Assembly (NCBI GenBank): GCA_019454915.1
Contig: JACFNM010000014.1
Span: 1-25,462, forward strand
DNA length: 25,462 bases
Reading direction: 5' to 3'
DNA from: Chitinophagaceae bacterium
Lineage (GTDB): Bacteria > Bacteroidota > Bacteroidia > Chitinophagales > Chitinophagaceae
Shown here: positions 17,941 through 25,462 of the stretch, piece after piece
Position numbering within the stretch: the first letter of the stretch is position 1
Layout of the letters: each line of letters begins with the position of its first letter
Position numbers and translations under genes: made by a program
Notes under the pieces: model-generated
The model's input: only the letters and a program-made list of their open reading frames with translations
Databases searched by the model: none
What the model was told of the DNA's origin: nothing

Positions 17941-18942
17941 ATGTATATAGTCGGTACCTACACGGTTGCTGTTTTGTTATCCATAGTCACGATGCTGTGC
18001 TGGGGGTCATGGCCCAATACCCAAAAGTTAGTCAGTAAAAACTGGCGCTTTGAGCTTTTCTATTGGGATTATGTGTTGGGTATATTAATTGCTGCTTTGC
18101 TGTTTGCATTTAGCTTAGGCTCTTCAGGAACCGATGGTCGTTCTTTTATGGCTGACCTGTTTCAGGCAGACTGGCAAAACATGTTTTCTGCGGCGCTCGG
18201 TGGAGCTATTTTTAATTTGGGCAATATTTTATTTGTCGCAGCTATTGCGCTGGCGGGTATGTCGGTAGCTTTCCCGGTGGGGGCGGGCATTGGTCTTATA
18301 CTGGGGGTGCTGATCAATTATGTGGCGGCGCCGGTGGGGAATGCGTTCTATCTGTTCGCGGGTGTTGCACTGGTGGCAGCGGCCATTTTATTGTCGGCGA
18401 AGGCACAAAGGAATCTTCAGAAGGAGGAGAAAAACGTCTCGGTAAAGGGATTGGTACTTTCAATCGTTGCCGGGGTATTATTTGGATTTTTTTATCGCTT
18501 CATCGGTAGCTCGATGACAGGAGATTTTCGGATTCCGGAAGCGGGTAAGATGGAGCCTTATGCCGCTGTGGTGTGCTTTGCCTCAGGCGTTTTGTTGAGC
18601 AATTTTCTCTTTAATACCATCATGATGAAAAAGCCGGTTGCCGGTCAGCCGGTAAGCTATGCGATGTATTTTAAGGGTTCGCAGCGCGACCACCTGATGG
18701 GTATTTTGGGAGGATTGATTTGGGGAACGGGGCTGGTGTTGAGTATCTTATCAACAGAGCGCGCGGGCTTCGCAATATCATTCGGATTGGGTCAGGGAAA
18801 TGCGATGATTGCCGCTATATGGGGAGTGTTTATCTGGAGAGAATTTGCCAGGGCGCCTAAAGGAACAAACCGGTTGTTGTACGGCATGTTTGCCTGTTAT
18901 ATCGCCGGTATTATTATGCTGATTGTTTCAAGGTTATACTAA
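17941..18942 (+). CDS. RhaT/GRP-type sugar permease (drug/metabolite transporter superfamily)
   Basis: A 333-residue integral inner-membrane protein with about ten hydrophobic segments. It starts with a membrane helix and LCWGSWPNTQKL, which recalls the sugar-permease motif of GRP and RhaT transporters. Glycine-rich segments such as ALGGAIFNLGNILFVAAIAL and PVGAGIGLILGVLINYV fit the same group. Close Bacteroidota relatives are often labelled multidrug DMT permease, but the position between sugar-catabolic and glycan-degrading genes points to proton-linked uptake of a monosaccharide such as L-rhamnose. It lies 10 bases after the 2-hydroxyacid dehydrogenase, so the two are very likely co-transcribed. 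Confidence 0.85.
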   Translation: MYIVGTYTVAVLLSIVTMLCWGSWPNTQKLVSKNWRFELFYWDYVLGILIAALLFAFSLGSSGTDGRSFMADLFQADWQNMFSAALGGAIFNLGNILFVAAIALAGMSVAFPVGAGIGLILGVLINYVAAPVGNAFYLFAGVALVAAAILLSAKAQRNLQKEEKNVSVKGLVLSIVAGVLFGFFYRFIGSSMTGDFRIPEAGKMEPYAAVVCFASGVLLSNFLFNTIMMKKPVAGQPVSYAMYFKGSQRDHLMGILGGLIWGTGLVLSILSTERAGFAISFGLGQGNAMIAAIWGVFIWREFARAPKGTNRLLYGMFACYIAGIIMLIVSRLY

Positions 18943-18966
18943 AACAAAGAAGAAAGTAAACGCTGC

Positions 18967-20067
18967 ATGAAATTTTTTGTGAGTATAGTTGCCTTGATAT
19001 TGCCCTTCTGCGAGACTATCTGCCAGCCTTCCGTTAATTGGGAAGTGCAGGAATTGATAAGGGATGGAAGGATAGATGCCATCGCTGATTTGGGTGGGGG
19101 CGTCATCGTGGCCGGCAGCAGATGGCCTAATTCGGGTATGATTTTCAGGAGCACGGACTATGGGATTACCTGGAAAAAGGTGAAGGATTTAACCGGGCCT
19201 AAGGGAACATATCTGAATAATGAAATCCTCGGTTTAATGGGAGGCCCGGGGAATTATGCCTATCTCATTACGTCCAATGCCCATTTCTGGCGATCGAAAG
19301 ATAAAGGACTTACCTGGGAGAAGACGGCAGAATTAGATGCGCAGATGGGTAAGATGGCCTGGTCTTATAGTATTTGTGTGACCCGAAATAATACGGTGCT
19401 GGTTACCCGTGGATTTTATGTCTATCGCAGTACGGACAATGGATTACACTTTGAAAAGACGGGCCCCGTTTCCGATAATTTTTTGTATCGTTTACAGGAA
19501 GTGGGAAACAGTATTTTCGTCAACGGGTGGGCGGGTAGGTTATACAAAAGTGAAGACGATGGAAAAACATGGGATACGTTTTCACAGTTGGGCCCGGCAA
19601 CTTTCCCGTTACGCATCATAAAACCCTATAATCCTCTCCTGCTGCAACCTCATTCTACCGCGATAGAATACCTCGGCGGAGATGTGTTTATGCAGGGTAC
19701 TACGCAGGGAGAGAACTACCGGATTCATCAAAACAAACCTGATCAGATTGAGGCTTCATCCAAATTCAGCGGAGGGTTGGATGACTACGCTTATCTGGGG
19801 TATGGCACTGTTATCGCAAGTAATTATCTGGACAGTCTCCTGACCTACCGGGGTGAAAGGAATAATTATATCAGCTATAACAGCGGTGAAACCTGGCAGA
19901 ATTTGGGTGTTATCCCCACCGGAGTATCCGGAGACTGGTTGGACCACGTAATCAAGGTAGATAAAAGAGATTCAGTGATAGCGATTGGAGGTACCAGCAA
20001 AGGGTTTATCGTCAGAGCAGCTTTTTTACGGGATGATTTGAAACGATTGGCCCATGACGCTGAATAA
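18967..20067 (+). CDS. Secreted Asp-box (BNR) beta-propeller protein, sialidase-like
   Basis: A 366-residue protein with a signal peptide (about residues 1-20, ending near ETICQ). Asp-box repeats of the type SxDxGxTW occur at about residues 62-69 (STDYGITW), 110-117 (SKDKGLTW), 155-162 (a degenerate STDNGLHF) and 195-202 (SEDDGKTW), with a further NSGETW near the C-terminus. This indicates a multi-bladed propeller. The catalytic Arg triad of true sialidases is not evident, so sialidase activity should not be assumed. Possible roles are glycan binding or cleavage of a pectin fragment. It starts 24 bases after the permease and precedes the GH28 genes. Confidence 0.8.
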   Translation: MKFFVSIVALILPFCETICQPSVNWEVQELIRDGRIDAIADLGGGVIVAGSRWPNSGMIFRSTDYGITWKKVKDLTGPKGTYLNNEILGLMGGPGNYAYLITSNAHFWRSKDKGLTWEKTAELDAQMGKMAWSYSICVTRNNTVLVTRGFYVYRSTDNGLHFEKTGPVSDNFLYRLQEVGNSIFVNGWAGRLYKSEDDGKTWDTFSQLGPATFPLRIIKPYNPLLLQPHSTAIEYLGGDVFMQGTTQGENYRIHQNKPDQIEASSKFSGGLDDYAYLGYGTVIASNYLDSLLTYRGERNNYISYNSGETWQNLGVIPTGVSGDWLDHVIKVDKRDSVIAIGGTSKGFIVRAAFLRDDLKRLAHDAE

Positions 20068-20133
20068 AAGAAACAAAAGAATAACAAACAAGAAAATACA
20101 ATGGATAAATCATTAAAATCGAAGAGGATCAAA

Positions 20134-21633
20134 ATGAAAAAAACAGGAAAATTAATTGCATGTTTTATTGTATGGGTATTCATTAGCATTGGGGTTTTTG
20201 CTAAAGATTATCCGGTCTCAGGTTTTGGCGCAAAGAACGACGGAAGGACTTTGAATACAGCTATCGTGCAGGGAGCCATAGATTTTATTACCGCTAATGG
20301 CGGAGGACGGCTGGTTTTTGATTCGGGAGTGTATATTATGGGGTCGGTATATCTTAAATCGAATGTTACCCTTCATTTGAAAAAGGGAGCAGAATTACGC
20401 AGTTCGGGGAACGGACTTGATTTTGTAAAAGATCCCTACATCGGATGGATGTCTATGATATTCGCTCTTAAACAGGACAATATTGGCATCACCGGAGATG
20501 GAATGATTGATGGGATGGGTTTTACTACTGCATTATGTATGCTGGAATATGCACGAAAAGGATTCCTCGTTGACGCAATGAGTTATGACAGGGCCAAGGA
20601 AGACAATCGTCCGGTGAATATTTATTTTCGGGAATGTAATAACGTAACCATCACCGGCATTAAGCTGAAGGATCCCGCCAACTGGAACCAGGTGTATGAT
20701 CAGTGTAAGAATGTGTACGTGGATAGCATTACGGTAGATTGTAAATCGTACTGGAATAATGACGGGATTGATATTGTGGACTGTGATGGGGTAGTGATTA
20801 AGAACTCCTATTTTGACGCAGCGGATGATATTATCTGCTTCAAATCGCATGACGCGACTAAAATTTGTCAGAATGTGGTAGTGGAGAATTGCTCGGGCAG
20901 GTCAAGCGCTAACGGAATTAAATTCGGTACGTTGAGCAGGGGCGGATTCCGGAATTTTAAGATTACGAATGTGACTATATTTGACACCTATCGTTCGGCT
21001 ATTACTTTACAGTCGGTGGACGGCGGGATTGTTGAGAATATATTGATTGACGGGGTAAAATCTTACAATACGGGCAATGTGATTTTCCTACGGATTGGAG
21101 ACCGGTATAAGCCGTTAAACGATGGCAAGGCTTCTATCTTAAAAGACGTTATCATCAAAAATGTATATGCCGAAGTACCGCTTTCAAAGCCGGATTCGGG
21201 GTATTCCTATGAAGGGCCCGTAGAGGATCTTCCAAGGAATATTTCACCTTCGGCTATTGTGGGACTGCCGGACTGGAGGATTGAAAATGTAACGTTAAGT
21301 AATATTGAAATTGTATATCCCGGTGGCGGAAACCCTTACTATGCAAAGCGGGGAACCAGTAAGGAAGAATTAGAGAGCATTCCGGAGATGCCTTTTGCTT
21401 ATCCGGAATTTTCGCAGTTCAAGGAGTTGCCTGCCTGGGGATTTTATGTAAGGCACGCTGATAATATCACTTTTGATAATGTTATCTTAAGAGCTAAAGA
21501 AGCGGATTATCGTCCGGCAATTGTTGTAGATGATGCCAAAGATTTAAAGCTGCAAAAGATGACCATCACAGAACCGGCGGCTAAAAATAAAAAGCAAACC
21601 ATTTTAAACAACGTAACGCAGAAGAAAAAATAA
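20134..21633 (+). CDS. GH28 family pectin glycoside hydrolase, copy A
   Basis: A 499-residue secreted parallel beta-helix enzyme of the polygalacturonase family. I prefer the ATG at 20134 (an in-frame ATG also exists at 20101) because a normal signal peptide begins there and ends near GVFAKDYP. The N-terminus has the pectate-lyase-superfamily start FGAKNDGRTLNTAIVQGAID. The GH28 acidic residues are present: D210 in WNNDGID and D231-D232 in AADDIICF. The usual GHG histidine motif is replaced by SANGIKFG (N260), and the RIK lysine motif is absent. It should act on galacturonate linkages, perhaps rhamnogalacturonan-type. It closely resembles copy B at 22423 and differs mainly in the N-terminal third and the C-terminal tail. 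Confidence 0.9.
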   Translation: MKKTGKLIACFIVWVFISIGVFAKDYPVSGFGAKNDGRTLNTAIVQGAIDFITANGGGRLVFDSGVYIMGSVYLKSNVTLHLKKGAELRSSGNGLDFVKDPYIGWMSMIFALKQDNIGITGDGMIDGMGFTTALCMLEYARKGFLVDAMSYDRAKEDNRPVNIYFRECNNVTITGIKLKDPANWNQVYDQCKNVYVDSITVDCKSYWNNDGIDIVDCDGVVIKNSYFDAADDIICFKSHDATKICQNVVVENCSGRSSANGIKFGTLSRGGFRNFKITNVTIFDTYRSAITLQSVDGGIVENILIDGVKSYNTGNVIFLRIGDRYKPLNDGKASILKDVIIKNVYAEVPLSKPDSGYSYEGPVEDLPRNISPSAIVGLPDWRIENVTLSNIEIVYPGGGNPYYAKRGTSKEELESIPEMPFAYPEFSQFKELPAWGFYVRHADNITFDNVILRAKEADYRPAIVVDDAKDLKLQKMTITEPAAKNKKQTILNNVTQKKK

Positions 21634-21661
21634 TTATAAAACCATTCAAAAATTGACATCA

Positions 21662-22384
21662 ATGAAAAAGTATAAGTTATTCGTATTACTCCTTTTTGTA
21701 GGCTTGAGTGTTAGCGCCAATGAATACAATGCATCATTTTTCGGAATAAAATCCGATGGAATCACCAATAATACCGGCTCCATCCAAAAAGCAATTGATT
21801 ATATCAGTGAGCATAGAGGAGGCACGCTGGTGTTTTATGTCGGCAGGTACCTGACGGGTACTATTCATCTTAAATCAGGAGTGAAAATCCGCCTGGAGGA
21901 AGGCGCTATACTGGTAGGCGCTTCTTCTCCCTACGATTATAATAGTAAGAGTGCTACGAAAGCGCTCATTGAAGCCGACGGGCAATCGAATATTGGTATT
22001 TACGGTAAGGGTGTCATTGAAGGCAGTGGCAATGCGCTTATAAAAAATACCAATGATTTATTGAGTTTGGGATATATCAGGAAGGATAGTGAACCGGCAT
22101 TGGTTTCCTTATCTAACTGTATGAATGTATCTTTTACCGGTATCCATTTTTGGAACGGGCCTTATAATGCACTGGTGCTGAACGGATGTAAAACGGTGAA
22201 TCTGGAAGGCTTGGATATTAATGGAAAAAACATCGCCACGTCCGCAGGTATTGTTTTGAACGGATGTAAATGGGTGAACCTGAAGGATTTGTTTGTGGAA
22301 GTGAAAAAGACGCCATTGGTGAACCTGAACAATCAGTTTGTAACGGTTCAAAACTCCATTACCAGCAAGGGGATTTCTCTTTAA
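21662..22384 (+). CDS. Short GH28-like beta-helix protein lacking catalytic residues
   Basis: A 240-residue secreted protein; start ATG 21662 (a TTG lies three codons upstream) and a signal peptide ending near SVSAN. The N-terminal half matches GH28/pectate-lyase helices: FFGIKSDGITNNTGSIQKAID, GTIHLKSGVKIRLEEGAILVG and IGIYGKGVIEGSG. Where the catalytic Asp motifs should appear it has helix rungs without them. Two of these, NGCKTVNLEGL and NGCKWVNLKDL, are near-duplicates 78 bases apart in the DNA (22179-22192 and 22257-22270). It ends well short of a full GH28 enzyme (about 450 residues) with no sign of a frameshift. It could be a carbohydrate-binding partner of the flanking GH28 enzymes or a shrunken paralogue. 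It sits 28 bases after copy A and 38 bases before copy B. Confidence 0.8.
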   Translation: MKKYKLFVLLLFVGLSVSANEYNASFFGIKSDGITNNTGSIQKAIDYISEHRGGTLVFYVGRYLTGTIHLKSGVKIRLEEGAILVGASSPYDYNSKSATKALIEADGQSNIGIYGKGVIEGSGNALIKNTNDLLSLGYIRKDSEPALVSLSNCMNVSFTGIHFWNGPYNALVLNGCKTVNLEGLDINGKNIATSAGIVLNGCKWVNLKDLFVEVKKTPLVNLNNQFVTVQNSITSKGISL

Positions 22385-22422
22385 GAGGCAATAGTTATTC
22401 ACCTTCATTTAATTTTTTCGAG

Positions 22423-23916
22423 ATGATTAATTATGTAAAGCAATTACAAATATTGATTCTGGCTTTGGGATTGAGTATCCCGCTTTTTGCCAAAGATTAT
22501 CCTGCTGCTTCTTTTGGAGCAAAAAATGATGGGGTTACCCTCAATACGAGTGTCATACAGTCTGCCATAGATTTTATCTCTGAGAACGGTGGCGGGCGCC
22601 TGGTCTTTGCGCCGGGCGTTTACCTGGCGGGTTCTCTCTATATTAAATCGGATGTTACCCTGCACCTCGAAGAAGGCGCTGAACTGAAAGGCTCTGCCAA
22701 CCCGTTTGACTATGTGCAGGACAAACATATCGGCTGGATGTCATTTATCTTTTCCGTAAAACAAAAGAATATAGGGATTACCGGACCCGGGGTGATTAAC
22801 GGGAATGGATTTACCGTCGCCACCAATATGGTATCTTATATCCAGAGAGGACTGGTTACAGATGCCCTCAGCTACGACCGGCCGGACGCGGCGAACCGTC
22901 CCACGAATATCTACTTCAGAGAATGTGAAAAAGTGCTGGTGGCAGAAGGAACACAAAAAGACCCAGCCTGCTGGAACTTTGTGGTAGACCAATGTACAGA
23001 CGTGATGATAGACAGAATTAAAATAGACAGTAAGGCTTACTGGAACAATGATGGTATAGACATCGTGGATTGTGAACGCGTGGTAATTAAAGACTCCTAT
23101 ATTGACGCATCGGATGATGCTATCTGCTTCAAATCGCACGATGCCTCAAAAATTGGTCAGGATGTGGTAGTTGATAATTGTACGGTTCGTTCCAGTGCCA
23201 GTGGACTGAAATTTGGAACCGTTAACCGGGGTGGATTCCGAAACTTCAAAATTACCAATCTCAAAGTGATAGATACCTATAGGTCGGCTATAACCATACA
23301 AGCCGTTGATGGCGGACTGGTTGAAAATATTTTAATTGACGGCGTGAAATCTTACAATACCTGGAATGCCATTTATCTGCGTATGGGCGACAGGTGGAGC
23401 GGAGATAAAACCTCTACCCTTAATAACGTGGTGATCCGGAATGTTTATGCAGAAATCCCCTTCGATAAACCCGATGCGGGTTACCGGTATGAAGGTCCGG
23501 TGGAAGACCTTCCGCGCAATATCTCCCCGTCCAGTATTGTTGGTTTACCCGACTGGAGGATTAAAAATGTAGTATTGAGCAATATCGAAATTGTATATCC
23601 GGGAGGCAGTAATCCTCACTATGCTAAAAGAGGTACGTCTAAGCAGGAACTGGAAAGTATACCCGAAATGCACCAGGCTTACCCGGAGTTTTCTCAGTTT
23701 AAGGAATTGCCTGCCTGGGGATTTTACGTAAGGCATGCAGACAATATCACTTTTGATAATGTGAAGTTAAAGATTAAGGGAAGCGACTATCGCCCTGCCA
23801 TTGTGATAGATGATGCAAAAGACATTGACCTGAAGAATGTGAGCATAGAAGAGCCGGGGAACAAGAATAAGAAAGAGATTATCATGAATAATACCACAAA
23901 AAAAGGCGGAAAGTAA
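22423..23916 (+). CDS. GH28 family pectin glycoside hydrolase, copy B
   Basis: A 497-residue secreted GH28 enzyme. The start is the ATG at 22423, giving a signal peptide ending near PLFAKDYP; an in-frame upstream extension to 22270 overlaps the previous gene and is not signal-like, so I reject it. The motif positions are the same as in copy A: D210 in WNNDGID and D231-D232 in ASDDAICF. The histidine-motif position reads SASGLKFG (S260), so the two copies differ exactly there. Long blocks are identical to copy A, for example VEDLPRNISPS and LPAWGFYVRHADNITFDN. It arose by tandem duplication and may have diverged in substrate preference. Confidence 0.9.
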   Translation: MINYVKQLQILILALGLSIPLFAKDYPAASFGAKNDGVTLNTSVIQSAIDFISENGGGRLVFAPGVYLAGSLYIKSDVTLHLEEGAELKGSANPFDYVQDKHIGWMSFIFSVKQKNIGITGPGVINGNGFTVATNMVSYIQRGLVTDALSYDRPDAANRPTNIYFRECEKVLVAEGTQKDPACWNFVVDQCTDVMIDRIKIDSKAYWNNDGIDIVDCERVVIKDSYIDASDDAICFKSHDASKIGQDVVVDNCTVRSSASGLKFGTVNRGGFRNFKITNLKVIDTYRSAITIQAVDGGLVENILIDGVKSYNTWNAIYLRMGDRWSGDKTSTLNNVVIRNVYAEIPFDKPDAGYRYEGPVEDLPRNISPSSIVGLPDWRIKNVVLSNIEIVYPGGSNPHYAKRGTSKQELESIPEMHQAYPEFSQFKELPAWGFYVRHADNITFDNVKLKIKGSDYRPAIVIDDAKDIDLKNVSIEEPGNKNKKEIIMNNTTKKGGK

Positions 23917-23988
23917 ACGGAGCGTTTTGAATTATCTTAATAAGTCTTAACTTACGGCATTCGTATTTTCGTTATTACAATTACGGGT

Positions 23989-25305
23989 ATGCAAAAGAAA
24001 CGCAGGAATTTTATTAAGATGTCGGCGCTTGCCGGGCTGGGTATTGCGGAAGGCGGGCTGTTAAAAGGGCTTGCTTTGACGGGGAGTGACGATGCCGGTT
24101 TGCAATCTTCTTTATTAAATCATGAGTCTATGGCGGAACAAAACCATTCTTCTTTTGATGCGGCAGGAGTTAGTCTGATTGGCGCCTACGGAAGCTGGGC
24201 GGCCGGGCTGACGGAAAAACAATTGCCTTCTTTTTCCTATAGGGGAGATAAATGGAAGGATCTATCAGGCTGGAGAAAAGCGGCAAAAGAACGGTTATTG
24301 GACAGACTGGCTGTTCCGGAAATCGGCGGGCTGCCTGTTGTGAATGTAAAGAAGCGGTATGAATATGACGGACTGCAGATCGAGGAGCTAAGCTGGCAAT
24401 TGCCTTATGGTAATGCCACGGATGCTATTGTTTTAAAGCCTTTAAACAGGAAGGGGCGTCTGCCGGCTATCCTTGCTTTTCACGATCATGGGGGAAACAA
24501 ATATTTCGGAACCCGGAAGATTATTAGGACTTCGGACCGGCAGCATGAACTGATGGTGGAACATCAGATTGAGTATTATGAAGGGAGAGCCTGGGCCAAT
24601 GAGATAGCGAAGAGAGGCTATGTTGTGTTGGTTTCCGATGCATTTCCATTTGCCAGCAGACGGGTGTTGCTGAAAGATGTTCCTGCTCATTTGCGTGGTG
24701 GATTAAATGACGATAATCCCGAATTATCCAAAAACATAAAGGCTTATAATAAATGGGCCGCCGAGCATGAGCATGTGATGGCAAAATCCTTGTTCAGCGC
24801 CGGCACTACCTGGCCGGGAGTCTTTTTTGCAGAAGACCGGAAGGCTTTGGACATTTTATGTGCGCGGGAAGACGTGGATGCAAACCGCGTTGGTTGCGCC
24901 GGACTTTCGGGCGGAGGAATGCGTACGGTATTTATGGCGGGCATAGATGAGCGGATTAAATGCGCCGTTCCGGTTGGCTTTATGACAACGTGGAAAGATT
25001 TTTTATTGAATAAATCATTTACCCATACCTGGATGACCTATGTGCCGGTACTGCCCAATGAACTGGATTTTCCGGAAATACTCGGACTAAGAGTGCCTAA
25101 GCCCACGCTTGTGCTGAATGATATAGACGACGGGTTATACACGATGCCGGAAATGACCCGCGCGGATGAAATACTTCAACAGGTGTTTAAAAAGGCGGGT
25201 GCGGCAGACCAGTATAAGTGTTCGTTTTACCCGGGTATTCATAAATTTGACAGAGCCATGCAGGAGGAAGCCTTCGACTGGTTTGACCGGTGGCTGAAAT
25301 CATGA
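23989..25305 (+). CDS. Exported alpha/beta hydrolase, probable carbohydrate esterase
   Basis: A 438-residue serine hydrolase. The N-terminus KKRRNFIKMSALAGLGIAEG is a twin-arginine (RRxFIK) signal followed by a hydrophobic stretch, suggesting folded export by Tat. Catalytic residues can be proposed: S307 in GLSGGG, D378 or D380-381 in LNDIDDG, and H418 in YPGIHKFD. LAFHDHGGNKYFG near residue 165 gives the oxyanion region. The layout fits the Abhydrolase_7/acetyl-xylan-esterase-like group often found in glycan loci. In this locus it may remove acetyl or methyl esters from pectin so that the GH28 enzymes can act; that is inference. It starts 72 bases after GH28 copy B, a larger gap than elsewhere in the run. 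Confidence 0.85.
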   Translation: MQKKRRNFIKMSALAGLGIAEGGLLKGLALTGSDDAGLQSSLLNHESMAEQNHSSFDAAGVSLIGAYGSWAAGLTEKQLPSFSYRGDKWKDLSGWRKAAKERLLDRLAVPEIGGLPVVNVKKRYEYDGLQIEELSWQLPYGNATDAIVLKPLNRKGRLPAILAFHDHGGNKYFGTRKIIRTSDRQHELMVEHQIEYYEGRAWANEIAKRGYVVLVSDAFPFASRRVLLKDVPAHLRGGLNDDNPELSKNIKAYNKWAAEHEHVMAKSLFSAGTTWPGVFFAEDRKALDILCAREDVDANRVGCAGLSGGGMRTVFMAGIDERIKCAVPVGFMTTWKDFLLNKSFTHTWMTYVPVLPNELDFPEILGLRVPKPTLVLNDIDDGLYTMPEMTRADEILQQVFKKAGAADQYKCSFYPGIHKFDRAMQEEAFDWFDRWLKS

Positions 25306-25307
25306 AG

Positions 25308-25333
25308 TACCGACAGGAGTATGACTCCAGGTA
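25308..25333 (+). other. Small hairpin downstream of the esterase gene
   Basis: GGAGT (25316-25320) pairs with ACTCC (25324-25328) around an ATG loop, and the flanking TACC (25308-25311) pairs with GGTA (25330-25333) across a small internal loop. It starts just after the esterase stop codon. No T-run follows, so it is not a convincing intrinsic terminator; it may mark an mRNA end-stabilising hairpin or be chance. Confidence 0.25.
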
Positions 25334-25417
25334 TTGAAAATGCTTGAAAAATGAAAATTGGCCGGACAACGGTTTTCTTTGATATTTATGGATTCAGAAA
25401 GTAATTAGTTTATCAGG

Positions 25418-25462
25418 ATGAAAGTAGAAATATTTCCCACCCCCAAAGAATTGGGTGAAGCG
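25418..25462 (+). CDS. Start of a possible NagB/6-phosphogluconolactonase-like gene, partial
   Basis: An ATG at 25418 opens 15 codons that reach the window end (MKVEIFPTPKELGEA). An opening of the form MKxxIFxxxxELGEA resembles the N-terminus of glucosamine-6-phosphate deaminase/isomerase-like proteins. With so few residues this is a guess. An AGG-containing stretch lies just before the ATG, and the gene is 112 bases after the esterase. Confidence 0.4.
   Translation, partial: MKVEIFPTPKELGEA

Noticed and set aside
18967..20067. True sialidase annotation for the Asp-box protein
   Set aside because: Asp boxes occur in many propellers, and the arginine triad and sialic-acid context are missing.
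22270..22422. N-terminal extension of GH28 copy B upstream of 22423
   Set aside because: The extra 51 residues overlap the previous gene in another frame and precede a perfectly good signal peptide.
25308..25333. Intrinsic terminator after the esterase gene
   Set aside because: The stem is short and interrupted, and no T-run follows.
1..25462. CRISPR arrays, tRNA or rRNA genes, prophage or intact insertion sequences
   Set aside because: No regularly spaced repeats, cloverleaf-like segments, transposase frames or phage genes were found by eye.

Overview
The window looks like a pectin or rhamnogalacturonan utilisation locus of a Bacteroidota bacterium. A SusC/SusD pair, a SusD lipoprotein signal, A/T-rich ribosome-binding regions and TAnnTTTG-like promoter elements all point that way. 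The gene content and moderate GC suggest the Chitinophagaceae (for example Niabella or Arachidicoccus relatives), but that is inference. No tRNA, rRNA, CRISPR array, phage gene or intact insertion sequence was seen.

Region 1 (1-3400, minus strand) is a tight catabolic operon read right to left: an L-rhamnonate dehydratase-like enolase-superfamily enzyme, a Gfo/Idh/MocA dehydrogenase, an SDR dehydrogenase, and a solute-binding-like protein without a signal peptide that runs off the left edge. A divergent AraC regulator (3664-4551) faces it across a 263-base gap holding a perfect 9-bp inverted repeat that overlaps a promoter-like element. A secreted beta-propeller glycosidase-like gene (4594-5718, minus) converges on the regulator. 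The next 461 bases hold a small palindrome, a 61-residue open frame that looks like a gene remnant, and a probable promoter for susC.

Region 2 (6180-25462, plus strand) starts with the SusC/SusD outer-membrane uptake pair, closed by a clear intrinsic terminator. Next comes an unusual pair of interleaved inverted repeats, then a GH78 alpha-L-rhamnosidase broken by a 4-bp tandem duplication. A long co-directional run follows: SDR, cyclase-family metal hydrolase, zinc alcohol dehydrogenase, CtBP-like 2-hydroxyacid dehydrogenase, RhaT/GRP-type sugar permease, a secreted Asp-box propeller protein, two near-duplicate GH28 enzymes flanking a catalytically empty mini beta-helix, a Tat-signal carbohydrate esterase, and the first 15 codons of a possible NagB-like gene.

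A plausible reading: esterase, GH28s, propeller proteins and (if functional) GH78 trim a rhamnose- and galacturonate-bearing glycan outside the cytoplasm. SusCD imports the fragments and the RhaT-like permease takes up the monosaccharide. The dehydrogenases, cyclase-family hydrolase and rhamnonate dehydratase-like enzyme then oxidise a deoxy-sugar by a non-phosphorylative route. The most notable points are the GH78 frameshift, the GH28 duplication around a degenerate paralogue, the interleaved repeats at 11393-11439, and a catabolic gene set that is not the textbook rhamnose pathway.
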